Positions 9,085-17,095 of a DNA stretch of 40,146 bases are shown in pieces (position 1 is the stretch's first letter; every line of letters begins with the position of its first letter). The notes beneath the pieces were generated by a model. It was not told the DNA's origin. It saw only the letters and a program-made list of their open reading frames with translations, and did no database searches. The DNA is from an uncultured Methylotenera sp. (lineage in GTDB: Bacteria > Pseudomonadota > Gammaproteobacteria > Burkholderiales > Methylophilaceae). The translations under genes and the position numbers were made by a program. The stretch lies in NCBI GenBank assembly GCA_902168195.1, contig CABHOJ010000100.1, forward strand, positions 1 through 40,146, in the 5' to 3' direction.

Positions 9085-10005
9085 ATGAAAAGATGGATGA
9101 TCATGCTGGTCCTGTTCGCAGCCTCAGGCTCGTCGCAGGCGTTCGAGCTCAGCATCAACAAACTGGTGGATGCCATCGGCAAGGTCAAGGACTTGAAGAC
9201 GGTGGATGACAAAGGCGAAGCCGAGATCGGTCAGGGTGTCGCGGCCAACCTGCTCGGCGCGGCACCGCTGGTGCAGGACGACAAGTTGCAGGCCTATGTC
9301 AGCCGCCTGGGCTGGTGGCTGGCGATGCAGACGGAGCGCCCGGACCTGCCTTGGCGCTTCGGCGTACTCGATAGCGAGAACGTCAATGCCTTCGCGGCAC
9401 CCGGCGGATACGTCTTCATCACCAAGGGCTTGTTGTTGCGGATGCGTAACGAGGCCGAGTTAGCAGGCGTGCTCGCGCACGAGATGGCGCATGTATTGCA
9501 ACGGCATCATCTCAATGCCATCCAGAAGAACGCCCGTACCGGCCTCATGGCGGATCTCGCCAGCATCGCTGTCGGTAGTAGCGAACATGCGGCATTGGCC
9601 GAGAAGGCCATCGGCGCAGGTACCGAGCTTTACGCCCGTGGCCTCGACAAGGACGACGAATTCGAGGCCGACCGCATGGGCGTGGTCATTGCCGCACGTG
9701 CCGGATATGACCCTTATGGTTTGCCGGCCGTGCTGCAGACGCTAGAAGCGGCCAATGCGCAGGATAGTCATCTTGCCTTGATGTTCAAGACACATCCCGC
9801 GCCGCAGAAACGTCTGGAACTGCTGGACGGCCTGATGACCGGCACCATGGATCCCTATGCCGGCCAGCCCATATTGGCGGACAGGTTCATGAAAGTAGTT
9901 GGGGATTACGCCAAGAAGTGGCGTGCAGGCACGCTGACGACAAAAAGCCCGCAGCTGCGGGCTTTTTCATACTGGAGCGCTGGTCTCAAGCCGCGTTGCG
10001 CTTGA
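9085..10005 (+). CDS. M48-family metallopeptidase
   Basis: Zinc metallopeptidase related to the BepA/LoiP/Oma1 group. The zinc motif is HEMAH (in [15 protein letters not shown], about residue 134) and the third ligand is the Glu of [11 protein letters not shown] signal peptide of about 21 residues ([19 protein letters not shown]) points to the periplasm. The ATG at 9085 has GGAGGG 8 bases upstream and is preferred to the TTG at 9079. The frame passes through a perfect terminator palindrome (9942-9967) and ends inside the 3' end of ttcA on the other strand, adding about 21 residues that look non-homologous. A one-base shift would stop at the TGA at 9935, just before the hairpin. Confidence 0.9.
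   Translation: MKRWMIMLVLFAASGSSQAFELSINKLVDAIGKVKDLKTVDDKGEAEIGQGVAANLLGAAPLVQDDKLQAYVSRLGWWLAMQTERPDLPWRFGVLDSENVNAFAAPGGYVFITKGLLLRMRNEAELAGVLAHEMAHVLQRHHLNAIQKNARTGLMADLASIAVGSSEHAALAEKAIGAGTELYARGLDKDDEFEADRMGVVIAARAGYDPYGLPAVLQTLEAANAQDSHLALMFKTHPAPQKRLELLDGLMTGTMDPYAGQPILADRFMKVVGDYAKKWRAGTLTTKSPQLRAFSYWSAGLKPRCA
9942..9967. terminator. Terminator palindrome at the M48/ttcA junction
   Basis: A perfect 26-base palindrome of the form AAAAAGCCCGCAG followed by its complement folds into a GC-rich hairpin with T tracts on either strand. It lies 18 bases beyond the ttcA stop and so probably ends the leftward ttcA transcript. On the plus strand it lies inside the annotated end of the M48 gene. 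Confidence 0.88.
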
Positions 10006-10897
10006 ATTCGATGCGGGTGCCTTCTGCGCTCGCCAGGCTCAATGCCGCGTTGTCTTCCTTGGCGATGTCCCCGAACAACGGGTCCTCGTCCGTCGCCAGT
10101 GCCTGGCTCATGCCCTTGAAGTCATAAAGCTCGGTGTCGGCCAGATGCGAAGGCTCGACATTGGTCATGGCGCGGAAGATGTTGTTGATGCGTCCGGGCT
10201 GCTCACGTTCCCAGGCTTGCAGCATGTCTTTCACTTTCTGCCGTTGCAGGTTCTCCTGCGAGCCGCAGAGGTCGCACGGGATGATGGGGAATTCCATGGC
10301 ACGGGCGTAGGCGGCGATATCCTTCTCCGTACAGTAAGCCAGCGGGCGGATGACGATGAGCTGGCCGTCGTTGGCAGAGAGCTTGGGCGGCATGGCCTTG
10401 AGTTTGGCGCCGAAGAACATGTTGAGGAACAGTGTCTCGACCATGTCGTCCCGATGGTGGCCGAGGGCGATCTTGTTGGCGCCGAGTTCCTTTGCCGTGG
10501 TGTAGATGACACCACGACGCAGGCGCGAGCACAGCGAGCAGGTGGTCTTGCCTTCAGGGATCTTCTCCTTGACGATGGAGTAAGTGTCGGCCTCGACGAT
10601 GCGATAGTCCACGCCCAGTTTCTTCAGGTATGCCGGCAGGATGTGCTCGGGGAATCCCGGCTGCTTCTGGTCGAGATTCATGGCGATGAGCTTGAAGTCG
10701 ATCGGCGCCCGTTCCTGGAGCGCCAGCAGGATCATGAGCATGGCATGTGAGTCCTTGCCGCCGCTCATGCAGACCAGCACCGTGTCGCCTTCCTCGATCA
10801 TGTTGTAATCGCCGATGGCTTTACCAGTCGCGCTGATGAGGCTATTGCGCAGTTTGATGAAGTTGCCGGAGGCGTTGTCGGGAAGGTGCTTGATCAT
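9986..10897 (-). CDS. ttcA: tRNA 2-thiocytidine(32) synthetase TtcA
   Basis: Cytosolic enzyme that thiolates cytidine 32 in certain tRNAs, using an iron-sulfur cluster and ATP. The PP-loop SGGKDS is at about residues 45-50. Two CxxC pairs are visible, CSLC (about 120-123) and CDLC (about 208-211), as expected for the TtcA group. The ORF track starts at 10933, which would overlap the upstream SDR gene by 26 bases; the ATG at 10897 lies 10 bases after that gene's stop and gives a normal N-terminus ([11 protein letters not shown], 303 residues). It is the second gene of a leftward pair. Confidence 0.94.
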   Translation of the reverse strand: MIKHLPDNASGNFIKLRNSLISATGKAIGDYNMIEEGDTVLVCMSGGKDSHAMLMILLALQERAPIDFKLIAMNLDQKQPGFPEHILPAYLKKLGVDYRIVEADTYSIVKEKIPEGKTTCSLCSRLRRGVIYTTAKELGANKIALGHHRDDMVETLFLNMFFGAKLKAMPPKLSANDGQLIVIRPLAYCTEKDIAAYARAMEFPIIPCDLCGSQENLQRQKVKDMLQAWEREQPGRINNIFRAMTNVEPSHLADTELYDFKGMSQALATDEDPLFGDIAKEDNAALSLASAEGTRIEFKRNAA

Positions 10898-10907
10898 GGA
10901 GTACAGC

Positions 10908-11660
10908 CTATAGGTTGAGCGAGCGCCCACCATCGACGGCGATGACCTGGCCGGTGATGAAGGGGGCGTCCTGGATCAGGAAGCGCACCGCCTTGGCGAC
11001 GTCGTCACCTTCACCGATGCGCTTGAGCAGGGTTTGCGAGATGACGCGTTGACGATATACCTCGTCGAATTGGGGATTATCCTCCGGCCAGAGCACCGGT
11101 CCGGGTGCGACGGCATTGACGCGTACATCCGGCGCGAGATCCAGTGCCAGCGATTTGGTCAGGGTCATCAGTCCGGCCTTGGCCACGCTATAAACGATGT
11201 AGCCTTTCTTCGGACGTTCCACATGCATGTCGGTGATGTTGACGATGCTGCCGTGCTGCTTGCGTAGCTCGCTCGCTGCTGCTTGCGCGAGGAACAAGGG
11301 GGCCTTGAGGTTGGAACCCATCAGGTCTTCCCACTGGGTATCGTCGATCTCGCCGATCTCTGTCGGATAGTAGCTGGAGGCATTGTTGATCAGCACATCC
11401 AGTTTGCCGAAATGACCGATCGTCTCTTGCACCAGGCTTGGCAGGATGGCGAGGTTGAGCAGGTCGCCCTGGATGATGGCAGCGGAATTCGGGCGTAACA
11501 GGTTGAGTTCGGATTGCAATGCACGTGCCTCGCCTGCCGAACTGCGATAGTGGATCATGAGTTTCGCGCCGCCGGCGTGCAGCAGCCGACAAATGGAAGC
11601 GCCTACGCGCTTCGCGCCACCGGTGATCAAGACGACCTTGTCTTCCAAGCCAGAATTCAT
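10908..11660 (-). CDS. Pteridine reductase-like short-chain dehydrogenase
   Basis: NADPH-type short-chain dehydrogenase of about 250 residues. The Rossmann glycine motif reads TGGAKRVG, the Arg-containing variant typical of pteridine reductases (PTR1/FolM type). The catalytic Tyr and Lys are in YSVAK. The usual catalytic Ser is replaced by Asp in [10 protein letters not shown], as in PTR1. These features favour dihydropterin or dihydrofolate reduction over fatty-acid ketoreduction. ATG 11660 (MNSGLEDK) has GGAAA before it; the ATG at 11672 is an alternative. It is divergent from the methyltransferase gene and precedes ttcA by 10 bases. The exact substrate is inference. Confidence 0.85.
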   Translation of the reverse strand: MNSGLEDKVVLITGGAKRVGASICRLLHAGGAKLMIHYRSSAGEARALQSELNLLRPNSAAIIQGDLLNLAILPSLVQETIGHFGKLDVLINNASSYYPTEIGEIDDTQWEDLMGSNLKAPLFLAQAAASELRKQHGSIVNITDMHVERPKKGYIVYSVAKAGLMTLTKSLALDLAPDVRVNAVAPGPVLWPEDNPQFDEVYRQRVISQTLLKRIGEGDDVAKAVRFLIQDAPFITGQVIAVDGGRSLNL

Positions 11661-11678
11661 GCGGGTTTCCATCCAAGT

Positions 11679-11686
11679 ATTATAAT
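11679..11686. promoter_or_regulatory. Overlapping back-to-back -10 elements
   Basis: The 8-base sequence ATTATAAT contains TATAAT on the plus strand (11681-11686) and TATAAT on the minus strand (11684-11679). It separates the divergent SDR and methyltransferase genes, whose starts are only 35 bases apart. Both -35 regions are poor. The plus-strand start codon lies 9 bases beyond the -10 element, so that transcript would have almost no leader. Confidence 0.45.
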
Positions 11687-11695
11687 CTATTCAAC

Positions 11696-12844
11696 ATGAC
11701 ACCAATGCCCATTCCAGATGCGGAGGCACTGCGCCACAGCCAATCCCTGGCCGCACATATTCGAGAGGAGATCGCCCGGGCGGGTGGCTGGATCGATTTC
11801 GCGCGCTATATGCACCTTGCGCTCTACGCGCCGGGACTTGGTTATTACAGCGGCGGCGCGCAAAAGTTCGGGGGCGCCGGAGATTTTGTCACCGCACCCG
11901 AGCTCTCGCCGCTGTTCGCCCAGTGCCTGGCTCGACAAGCGGCACAGGTCATCGGTGAGTCTGAGGGTGATGTCCTGGAGCTCGGGGCGGGCACCGGACG
12001 GCTGGCTGCCGAGCTGCTACTCGAGCTGCAACGGCTGGAGACGGTGCCTCATCGTTACTTGATACTGGAAGTGAGCGCCCATTTGCGTGCTGTGCAGCTG
12101 CAGACCTTGTCACAACGGTTGCCGCCGGAACTGTTCGCCAAAGTCGAGTGGCTGGATGCGTTGCCGGACAGCTTCCGCGGTCTGGTGCTGGCTAACGAAG
12201 TGCTGGATGCATTGCCGGTACATATCGTCGGCCGTCATCAAGGCGTCTTCGAGCGCGGCGTGGCCTCTCAGGGCGAGGCTTTCGTCTGGGCGGATCGGGA
12301 TGGCATCGCGTCGGTATCGGCGATGGTGGTCGATACCTTGGGCCTGCCGGAGAATTACCTGACGGAGGTCTGTCCATCGGCGTCCGCCTTGATCGGCAGC
12401 CTGGCGGAAATGCTACAGAGCGGCCTGATCCTGCTGATCGATTATGGCTTCCCGAGACGCGAGTATTACCACCCCCAGCGGGACCACGGCACGTTGATGT
12501 GCCATTACCGCCATCATGCGCATAACGATCCTTTCCTCTATCCCGGTTTGCAGGACATCACGGCCCATGTGGATTTCACCACGGTCGCTGAAGCGGGCGT
12601 GGCGAAAGGCATGCGCTTGTCCGGCTATACCACCCAGGCGCAATTCCTCATCAACTGCGGTATCACCGATCTACTGAGTCGCGTACCCGCCGACTCGACC
12701 GCCTATCTGCAACTGGCATCGCAAGCGCAGAAACTCCTGTCGCCTGCAGAGATGGGAGAGCTGTTCAAGGTGCTTGCCCTGGGCAAGCGTCATGACGCAC
12801 CGTTGCTGGGTTTCGTCCAGGGCGATAAATCCCGCGCGCTCTGA
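11696..12844 (+). CDS. MidA/NDUFAF7-type SAM-dependent methyltransferase
   Basis: Class I methyltransferase of the COG1565 family, related to mitochondrial NDUFAF7/MidA, which methylates an arginine of a complex I subunit. The N-terminal signature FARYMHLALYAPGLGYYSGG is followed by FGGAGDFVTAPELSP. The SAM-binding glycine motif is VLELGAGTGRLAAELL at about residue 97. Length (382) is usual. A second ATG 6 bases downstream (11702) could be the true start; neither has a Shine-Dalgarno. The bacterial substrate is unknown, so only the enzyme class is firm. trmB, another methyltransferase, follows. Confidence 0.9.
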   Translation: MTPMPIPDAEALRHSQSLAAHIREEIARAGGWIDFARYMHLALYAPGLGYYSGGAQKFGGAGDFVTAPELSPLFAQCLARQAAQVIGESEGDVLELGAGTGRLAAELLLELQRLETVPHRYLILEVSAHLRAVQLQTLSQRLPPELFAKVEWLDALPDSFRGLVLANEVLDALPVHIVGRHQGVFERGVASQGEAFVWADRDGIASVSAMVVDTLGLPENYLTEVCPSASALIGSLAEMLQSGLILLIDYGFPRREYYHPQRDHGTLMCHYRHHAHNDPFLYPGLQDITAHVDFTTVAEAGVAKGMRLSGYTTQAQFLINCGITDLLSRVPADSTAYLQLASQAQKLLSPAEMGELFKVLALGKRHDAPLLGFVQGDKSRAL

Positions 12845-12870
12845 GGCGTCGCTTGAGCAAGTGACTCCGC

Positions 12871-12876
12871 TATAAT
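12871..12876 (+). promoter_or_regulatory. Possible -10 element before trmB
   Basis: A consensus TATAAT lies between the methyltransferase stop and the trmB ATG at 12905. I see no good -35 at 16-18 bases upstream, so this may be a weak or activator-dependent promoter. Confidence 0.35.
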
Positions 12877-12904
12877 CCCGCCTTTGCCTTTCAAAGCCCC
12901 ATCC

Positions 12905-13606
12905 ATGCAAGATCAAGACAACAACGAGCAGTTACGGAATCGCCCGATCCGGAGTTTCGTGCTGCGCCAGGGCCGGCTGACGGTCGCCCAGGAGCGTGCC
13001 CTGGAGACCGGGATGCCGGTATTCGGTGTGCCTTATCAGCCGGATATCCCGCTGGATCTGGCGGCCCTGTTCGGCAGGAAAGACAGCCTGAAGATCCTGG
13101 AGATCGGTTTCGGCATGGGTGAGAGTACGGCGAAGATCGCACAAGGCCAGCCGGAACGGGATTTTCTCGGTATCGAGGTCCATACGCCCGGAGTGGGGAG
13201 CCTGCTCAAGCAGATCCAGGAGTTGGGCCTGAGCAATCTGCGCATCATCCAGCATGATGCGGTGGAAGTGCTGAATCACATGATCGCGGATGGGAGCCTG
13301 GATGGCGTGCATATCTTCTTCCCCGATCCCTGGCACAAGAAACGACATCACAAACGCCGCCTCATCCAGGCCGGCTTCGTGCAGCTGCTATGCCGCAAAC
13401 TGAAAGCGGGCGCTTACCTGCACGTGGCGACCGACTGGCAGGAATACGCGGAGTGGGTGCTGGAGATACTGAAAGCCGAACCGATGCTGGAGAATACTGC
13501 TGCTGAGTATGCAGATAAGCCGGATTATCGCCCGCTGACCAAGTTCGAGAACCGCGGGATCAAGCTAGGCCACGGTGTCTGGGATATCCTTTTTAAACGC
13601 ATGTGA
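12905..13606 (+). CDS. trmB: tRNA (guanine-N7-)-methyltransferase
   Basis: Makes 7-methylguanosine at position 46 of tRNA using SAM. The SAM motif is [11 protein letters not shown] (about residue 64), the catalytic region is [15 protein letters not shown] (about 140) and a C-terminal DWQEYAEW follows. The 233-residue length fits the family. The ORF track begins at a TTG (12884) that would lie at the predicted transcription start; the ATG at 12905 is preferred. It converges on engB with about 90 bases between. Confidence 0.95.
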   Translation: MQDQDNNEQLRNRPIRSFVLRQGRLTVAQERALETGMPVFGVPYQPDIPLDLAALFGRKDSLKILEIGFGMGESTAKIAQGQPERDFLGIEVHTPGVGSLLKQIQELGLSNLRIIQHDAVEVLNHMIADGSLDGVHIFFPDPWHKKRHHKRRLIQAGFVQLLCRKLKAGAYLHVATDWQEYAEWVLEILKAEPMLENTAAEYADKPDYRPLTKFENRGIKLGHGVWDILFKRM

Positions 13607-13697
13607 GCCTCGAGCAGGCGAATACCGACTTGGCGTGCGTAGTTACTCGCGTATTCATCGTACCGTCTCGTATCCAGCGCGCTTAGCGCCGCAGGCT

Positions 13698-14315
13698 TTA
13701 TTCCGCTTGATCGCCCACGTCGGCTTGGAATAGCCATTTTCCGATGATGGCTTCAGCCTCCTCCACGCCTTGTTTCTTCAGGCTGGAGAAGAGTTGTACG
13801 GTGCAGTTACCCCAGATCTCGTTGATCTCCTTGCGCACGGCGAGGAGGGTCTGGCCTGCCGCGCTGCGAGACAGCTTGTCGGATTTGGTCAACAACACAT
13901 GCACGGGTTTCCCGCTGGGGCAGAACCAATCCAGCATCTGCCGGTCAAGGGGAGTGAGCGGATGACGGCAGTCCATCACCAGCACCAGGCCGTTGAGGCT
14001 GGTGCGATGGCTGAGATAGTTCGATAGGGTCATCTGCCAATGTTGGCGCATGGCTTCCGGCACTTTGGCATAGCCGTAGCCCGGTAGGTCGACCAGATAA
14101 CGGTCGCCGCCCAGCTTGAAGAAGTTGATGAGCTGGGTACGCCCCGGTTGTTTACTGACATAGGCCAGGCGATTGTGATTGGCCATGGTGTTCAGGGCGC
14201 TGGATTTACCCGCGTTGGAACGTCCGGCAAACGCGACTTCCAGGCCGGTCGCAGGCGGCAGGTCGCGCAGGTGATGCGCGGAAATGTAGAATTCGGCGTT
14301 CTGGAAAAGCGGCAT
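13698..14315 (-). CDS. engB: Ribosome-biogenesis GTPase EngB (YsxC/YihA)
   Basis: Small GTPase needed for assembly of the large ribosomal subunit. The G motifs are all visible: G1 GRSNAGKSS (about 31-39), G2 in [11 protein letters not shown]3 DLPGYGYA and G4 LTKSD. The length of 205 residues is standard. It is transcribed leftward, divergent from cytochrome c4. That pairing of engB and a cytochrome c4 gene is common in beta- and gammaproteobacteria. Confidence 0.96.
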   Translation of the reverse strand: MPLFQNAEFYISAHHLRDLPPATGLEVAFAGRSNAGKSSALNTMANHNRLAYVSKQPGRTQLINFFKLGGDRYLVDLPGYGYAKVPEAMRQHWQMTLSNYLSHRTSLNGLVLVMDCRHPLTPLDRQMLDWFCPSGKPVHVLLTKSDKLSRSAAGQTLLAVRKEINEIWGNCTVQLFSSLKKQGVEEAEAIIGKWLFQADVGDQAE

Positions 14316-14347
14316 TGGGCGTGATCTCGGAATAGGCCGAAAATGCT

Positions 14348-14363
14348 ACCACGATATCGTGGT
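14348..14363. repeat. 16-base perfect palindrome between engB and cytochrome c4
   Basis: ACCACGATATCGTGGT is its own reverse complement. It sits between two divergent genes, directly beside a possible -35 for the cytochrome gene, so it looks more like a dimeric regulator site than a terminator. The regulator is not identifiable from sequence. Confidence 0.6.
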
Positions 14364-14392
14364 TTTCGATAAAATGGCGTGCTTTATATATT
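14364..14392 (+). promoter_or_regulatory. Possible promoter of cytochrome c4
   Basis: A weak -35 TTTCGA (14364-14369) and a -10 TATATT (14387-14392) have a 17-base spacer. The predicted start would leave a leader of about 28 bases before the ATG at 14427, enough for the AGGAG-containing ribosome site at 14417-14421. Confidence 0.35.
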
Positions 14393-14426
14393 CAGCATCA
14401 ATCGATTTTGTATTCAGGAGCAGGGT

Positions 14427-15035
14427 ATGAATTTCCGTAACATCGCATTGGCGGCAATCGGTCTCTTTCTCGCCACCTCAGCACAAGCCGCCGGCGACCC
14501 AGCCAAGGCGACCACGATCGCTAACCAGGTCTGCGCAGCCTGTCACGGCGCAGATGGCAACAGCATGATCCCGCTCTACCCTAAACTGGCTGGCCAGCAT
14601 CCTGAGTACATCACCAAACAGCTGAAGAATTTCAAATCGGGCGAGCGTAATAACGCCATCATGGCCGGCATGGTTGCGACCCTGACCCCGGAAGACATGG
14701 ACAACCTGGGCGCCTACTTTGCGACCCAAGCCGCCAAGGGTGGTACCGCCAAGAGCAACGGCAAGGGATCCGTGGGCGAGAAGATCTACAAGGGTGGTAT
14801 CCCGGGTGTCGGCGTGCCGGCCTGTGCATCCTGTCACGGTCCGGCCGGTGCTGGCATTCCCGTGCAGTTCCCGCGTCTCGCCGGTCAGCATGCGGATTAC
14901 ACGGTTGCGCAACTAAAGAGCTTCCGTGCTGGTCAACGTGCTAACGACGCCGCCAAGATGATGCGTTCTGTCGCTGCCAAGCTTTCCGATGAAGATATGG
15001 CCGCCGTTGCCGACTACATCCAAGGCCTGAAGTAA
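14427..15035 (+). CDS. Dihaem cytochrome c4
   Basis: Periplasmic two-haem electron carrier, typically between the bc1 complex and a terminal oxidase. A signal peptide (MNFRNIALAAIGLFLATSAQA) precedes two haem-binding motifs, CAACH (about 36-40) and CASCH (about 133-137). Each half repeats the pattern PRLAGQH/PKLAGQH, showing the internal duplication of c4. Met residues for the sixth ligand lie in NAIMAGM and in AKMMRSV. The upstream TTG start in the ORF track (14379) is rejected because the ATG at 14427 has CAGGAG upstream and opens on the signal. resB and ccsB, which attach haem to such proteins, follow after a terminator. Confidence 0.94.
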   Translation: MNFRNIALAAIGLFLATSAQAAGDPAKATTIANQVCAACHGADGNSMIPLYPKLAGQHPEYITKQLKNFKSGERNNAIMAGMVATLTPEDMDNLGAYFATQAAKGGTAKSNGKGSVGEKIYKGGIPGVGVPACASCHGPAGAGIPVQFPRLAGQHADYTVAQLKSFRAGQRANDAAKMMRSVAAKLSDEDMAAVADYIQGLK

Positions 15036-15064
15036 GCGGACAGCCCATTCGTAATTTGGTGCAT

Positions 15065-15095
15065 TTAAGGGTGGCGTGACCACCCTTAATTTTTT
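15065..15095 (+). terminator. Terminator after cytochrome c4
   Basis: A 10-base stem TTAAGGGTGG with its exact complement encloses the loop CGTGA and is followed by six T's. It lies 29 bases after the cytochrome c4 stop and just before resB, so resB probably depends on read-through or on its own promoter. Confidence 0.9.
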
Positions 15096-15107
15096 CCAGA
15101 GCCAGCT

Positions 15108-17081
15108 TTGAAGCCAGCCATTACCACCTCCAAGCAATTCTACGAGCTTCTGAGTTCGATGCGTTTCGCTGTCAGCCTGCTGACGGTGATCGGTATCGCA
15201 TCCATCATCGGCACCGTGCTCAAGCAGAACGAGCCTTACGCCAACTACATCATCCAGTTTGGCCAGTTCTGGTTCGACTTCTTCGAGATGCTGGGACTTT
15301 ACGACGTTTACCACAGCGCCTGGTTCCTGCTCATCCTGTTGTTCCTGGTGATCTCTACCAGTTTGTGTATCTATCGCAACAGTCCGCTGATGCTGAGCGA
15401 GCTCAGGACTTACCGCGAGACAGCCACGGAAAAATCCCTGCGGGCCTTCAGCCACAAGCACGCGTATCAGTCGGTGCATAGTTTCGACGATACCTGCCAG
15501 AATCTGCAACAGTTCCTAACTTTGCGAGGCTTCCGTTTCAAAACGGTCCGCCATGCGGATGGCGGTGAACTCATCGCGGCCAAGGCTGGGAGCTACCAGC
15601 GTCTCGGCTATATCTTCACCCATGCCGCGATCGTCATCATCTGCGTCGGCGGGTTGCTGGACGGCAATGTGCCGTTCAAGGTGCAGGAGTTGCTCGGCTA
15701 CAAGAAAGTCGAAACGCTAGACATCCCAGAATCCGAGGTGCCTGCTGTCAGTCGCTTGAGCATCGCCAACCTGTCGTTCCGTGCCAACATGACCCTGCCT
15801 GAGGGCACCAGTTCCGATGTGGCCTTCCAGCGCATGCGCGACGGCTACCTGGTGCAGGAGCTGCCGTTCCGCATCGAGCTCAAGGATTTCCGTATCGAGC
15901 ATTACGCGACTGGCCAGCCTAAATCCTTCGAAAGTGACTTGCTGATCATCGATCCGGAGCTGAAAGAGCCACTGGCCCATACGATCAGTGTCAATCACCC
16001 GCTGATCTACAAGGGCGTCGCCATCTACCAGTCCGATTTCCAGGATGGCGGCACCAAACTCAAGCTGAACGTCTGGGGCTTGTTCAGCACCCAGTCGAAG
16101 CCGCTTGAAGTTGATGGCACGATCTTCAAGAAGGCCAAGCTAGGCGAAGGCGATGATGCGCTTACACTGGAGTTCAACGACTTCCGTATGTTCAACATCC
16201 TCAATCTCACCGGGGACGGCAAGGGGAAACCGCAGAATGTCGGCCCGAATGTCACATTTAAGGTGCGCGACACCCAGGGGCAGGCCAAGGAATATGTGAA
16301 CTACATGCAGCCATTGCTGCTGAGTGGCCGTCCCTATTTCGTCTCAGGCATGCGCGAGACGCAGCAAGAGGATTTCCGTTACCTGCGTATCCCGGCAGAC
16401 GAGGACTTCACTATCGATGGCTTCATGCGGTTGCGGACCACCTTGTTCGATGAAAGCCAGCATGCCGAGATCGCCAGAAGATTCGCAAAAGTGGCGTTCG
16501 GTGAACGATCTTCAGGTGACTTGACGCAGCAGAAGTTCGAGGCCAGCGTGGTGCAGCTGCTCGACGCGTTCGCCAAGGGAGGGTATACCCGTGTTGCGGA
16601 TATGATTGAGAAATCCGTGCCGGAAGCGGAACGCGAAAAAGCGGCGCAGACCTATCTCAAGATCGTCAATGGCGCAGCGTTCGAAGCCTACAACCTGAGC
16701 CGCGAACGCAGCGGTAAGCAAGCGGAAAGCCCGAATGAGGAGAACCAGCAATTCCTGCAGGAGAGCCTCAACGCCATCAGTGACCTCTATTTCTATGGCG
16801 CGCCGTTCTATCTGCAGCTAACGCAATACGAGCATCGGGAGGCGAGCGGTCTGCAGCTGACCAAGTCGCCGGGCAAGAATCTGGTTTATTCTGGTTCTGT
16901 GTTGTTGGTCCTGGGCATCTTTGCGATGATCTATATCCGTGAACGCAGAATCTGGCTGTTGGTCAAACCCCAGACGAACGAGGTATTGTTTGCCATGTCA
17001 GCCAACCGCAAGAACCGTGATCTTGATGTTGAATACGAACGTTACAAGGCGCAGCTTGATAAAGTGTTGCGCACCCGTTGA
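15108..17081 (+). CDS. resB: Cytochrome c biogenesis protein ResB (Ccs1)
   Basis: Membrane component of the System II cytochrome c synthetase, which carries haem across the membrane and joins it to CxxCH motifs. Three N-terminal membrane helices are visible (for example SLLTVIGIASIIGTVL, then YHSAWFLLILLFLVI) with LCIYRNSP between. A large periplasmic region follows, and a last helix (NLVYSGSVLLVLGIFAMIYI) lies near residue 595. Length 657 is normal for betaproteobacteria. The start is a TTG at 15108 with a weak ribosome site; ATG at 15159 (MRFAVSLL) is an alternative. ccsB follows almost without a gap. Confidence 0.93.
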   Translation: MKPAITTSKQFYELLSSMRFAVSLLTVIGIASIIGTVLKQNEPYANYIIQFGQFWFDFFEMLGLYDVYHSAWFLLILLFLVISTSLCIYRNSPLMLSELRTYRETATEKSLRAFSHKHAYQSVHSFDDTCQNLQQFLTLRGFRFKTVRHADGGELIAAKAGSYQRLGYIFTHAAIVIICVGGLLDGNVPFKVQELLGYKKVETLDIPESEVPAVSRLSIANLSFRANMTLPEGTSSDVAFQRMRDGYLVQELPFRIELKDFRIEHYATGQPKSFESDLLIIDPELKEPLAHTISVNHPLIYKGVAIYQSDFQDGGTKLKLNVWGLFSTQSKPLEVDGTIFKKAKLGEGDDALTLEFNDFRMFNILNLTGDGKGKPQNVGPNVTFKVRDTQGQAKEYVNYMQPLLLSGRPYFVSGMRETQQEDFRYLRIPADEDFTIDGFMRLRTTLFDESQHAEIARRFAKVAFGERSSGDLTQQKFEASVVQLLDAFAKGGYTRVADMIEKSVPEAEREKAAQTYLKIVNGAAFEAYNLSRERSGKQAESPNEENQQFLQESLNAISDLYFYGAPFYLQLTQYEHREASGLQLTKSPGKNLVYSGSVLLVLGIFAMIYIRERRIWLLVKPQTNEVLFAMSANRKNRDLDVEYERYKAQLDKVLRTR

Positions 17082-17095
17082 TGGAGAATGCTTCG

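Noticed and set aside
13525-13737. Minus-strand ORF across the trmB-engB gap
   Set aside because: It overlaps the ends of two secure genes in another frame, has no ribosome site and shows no domain.
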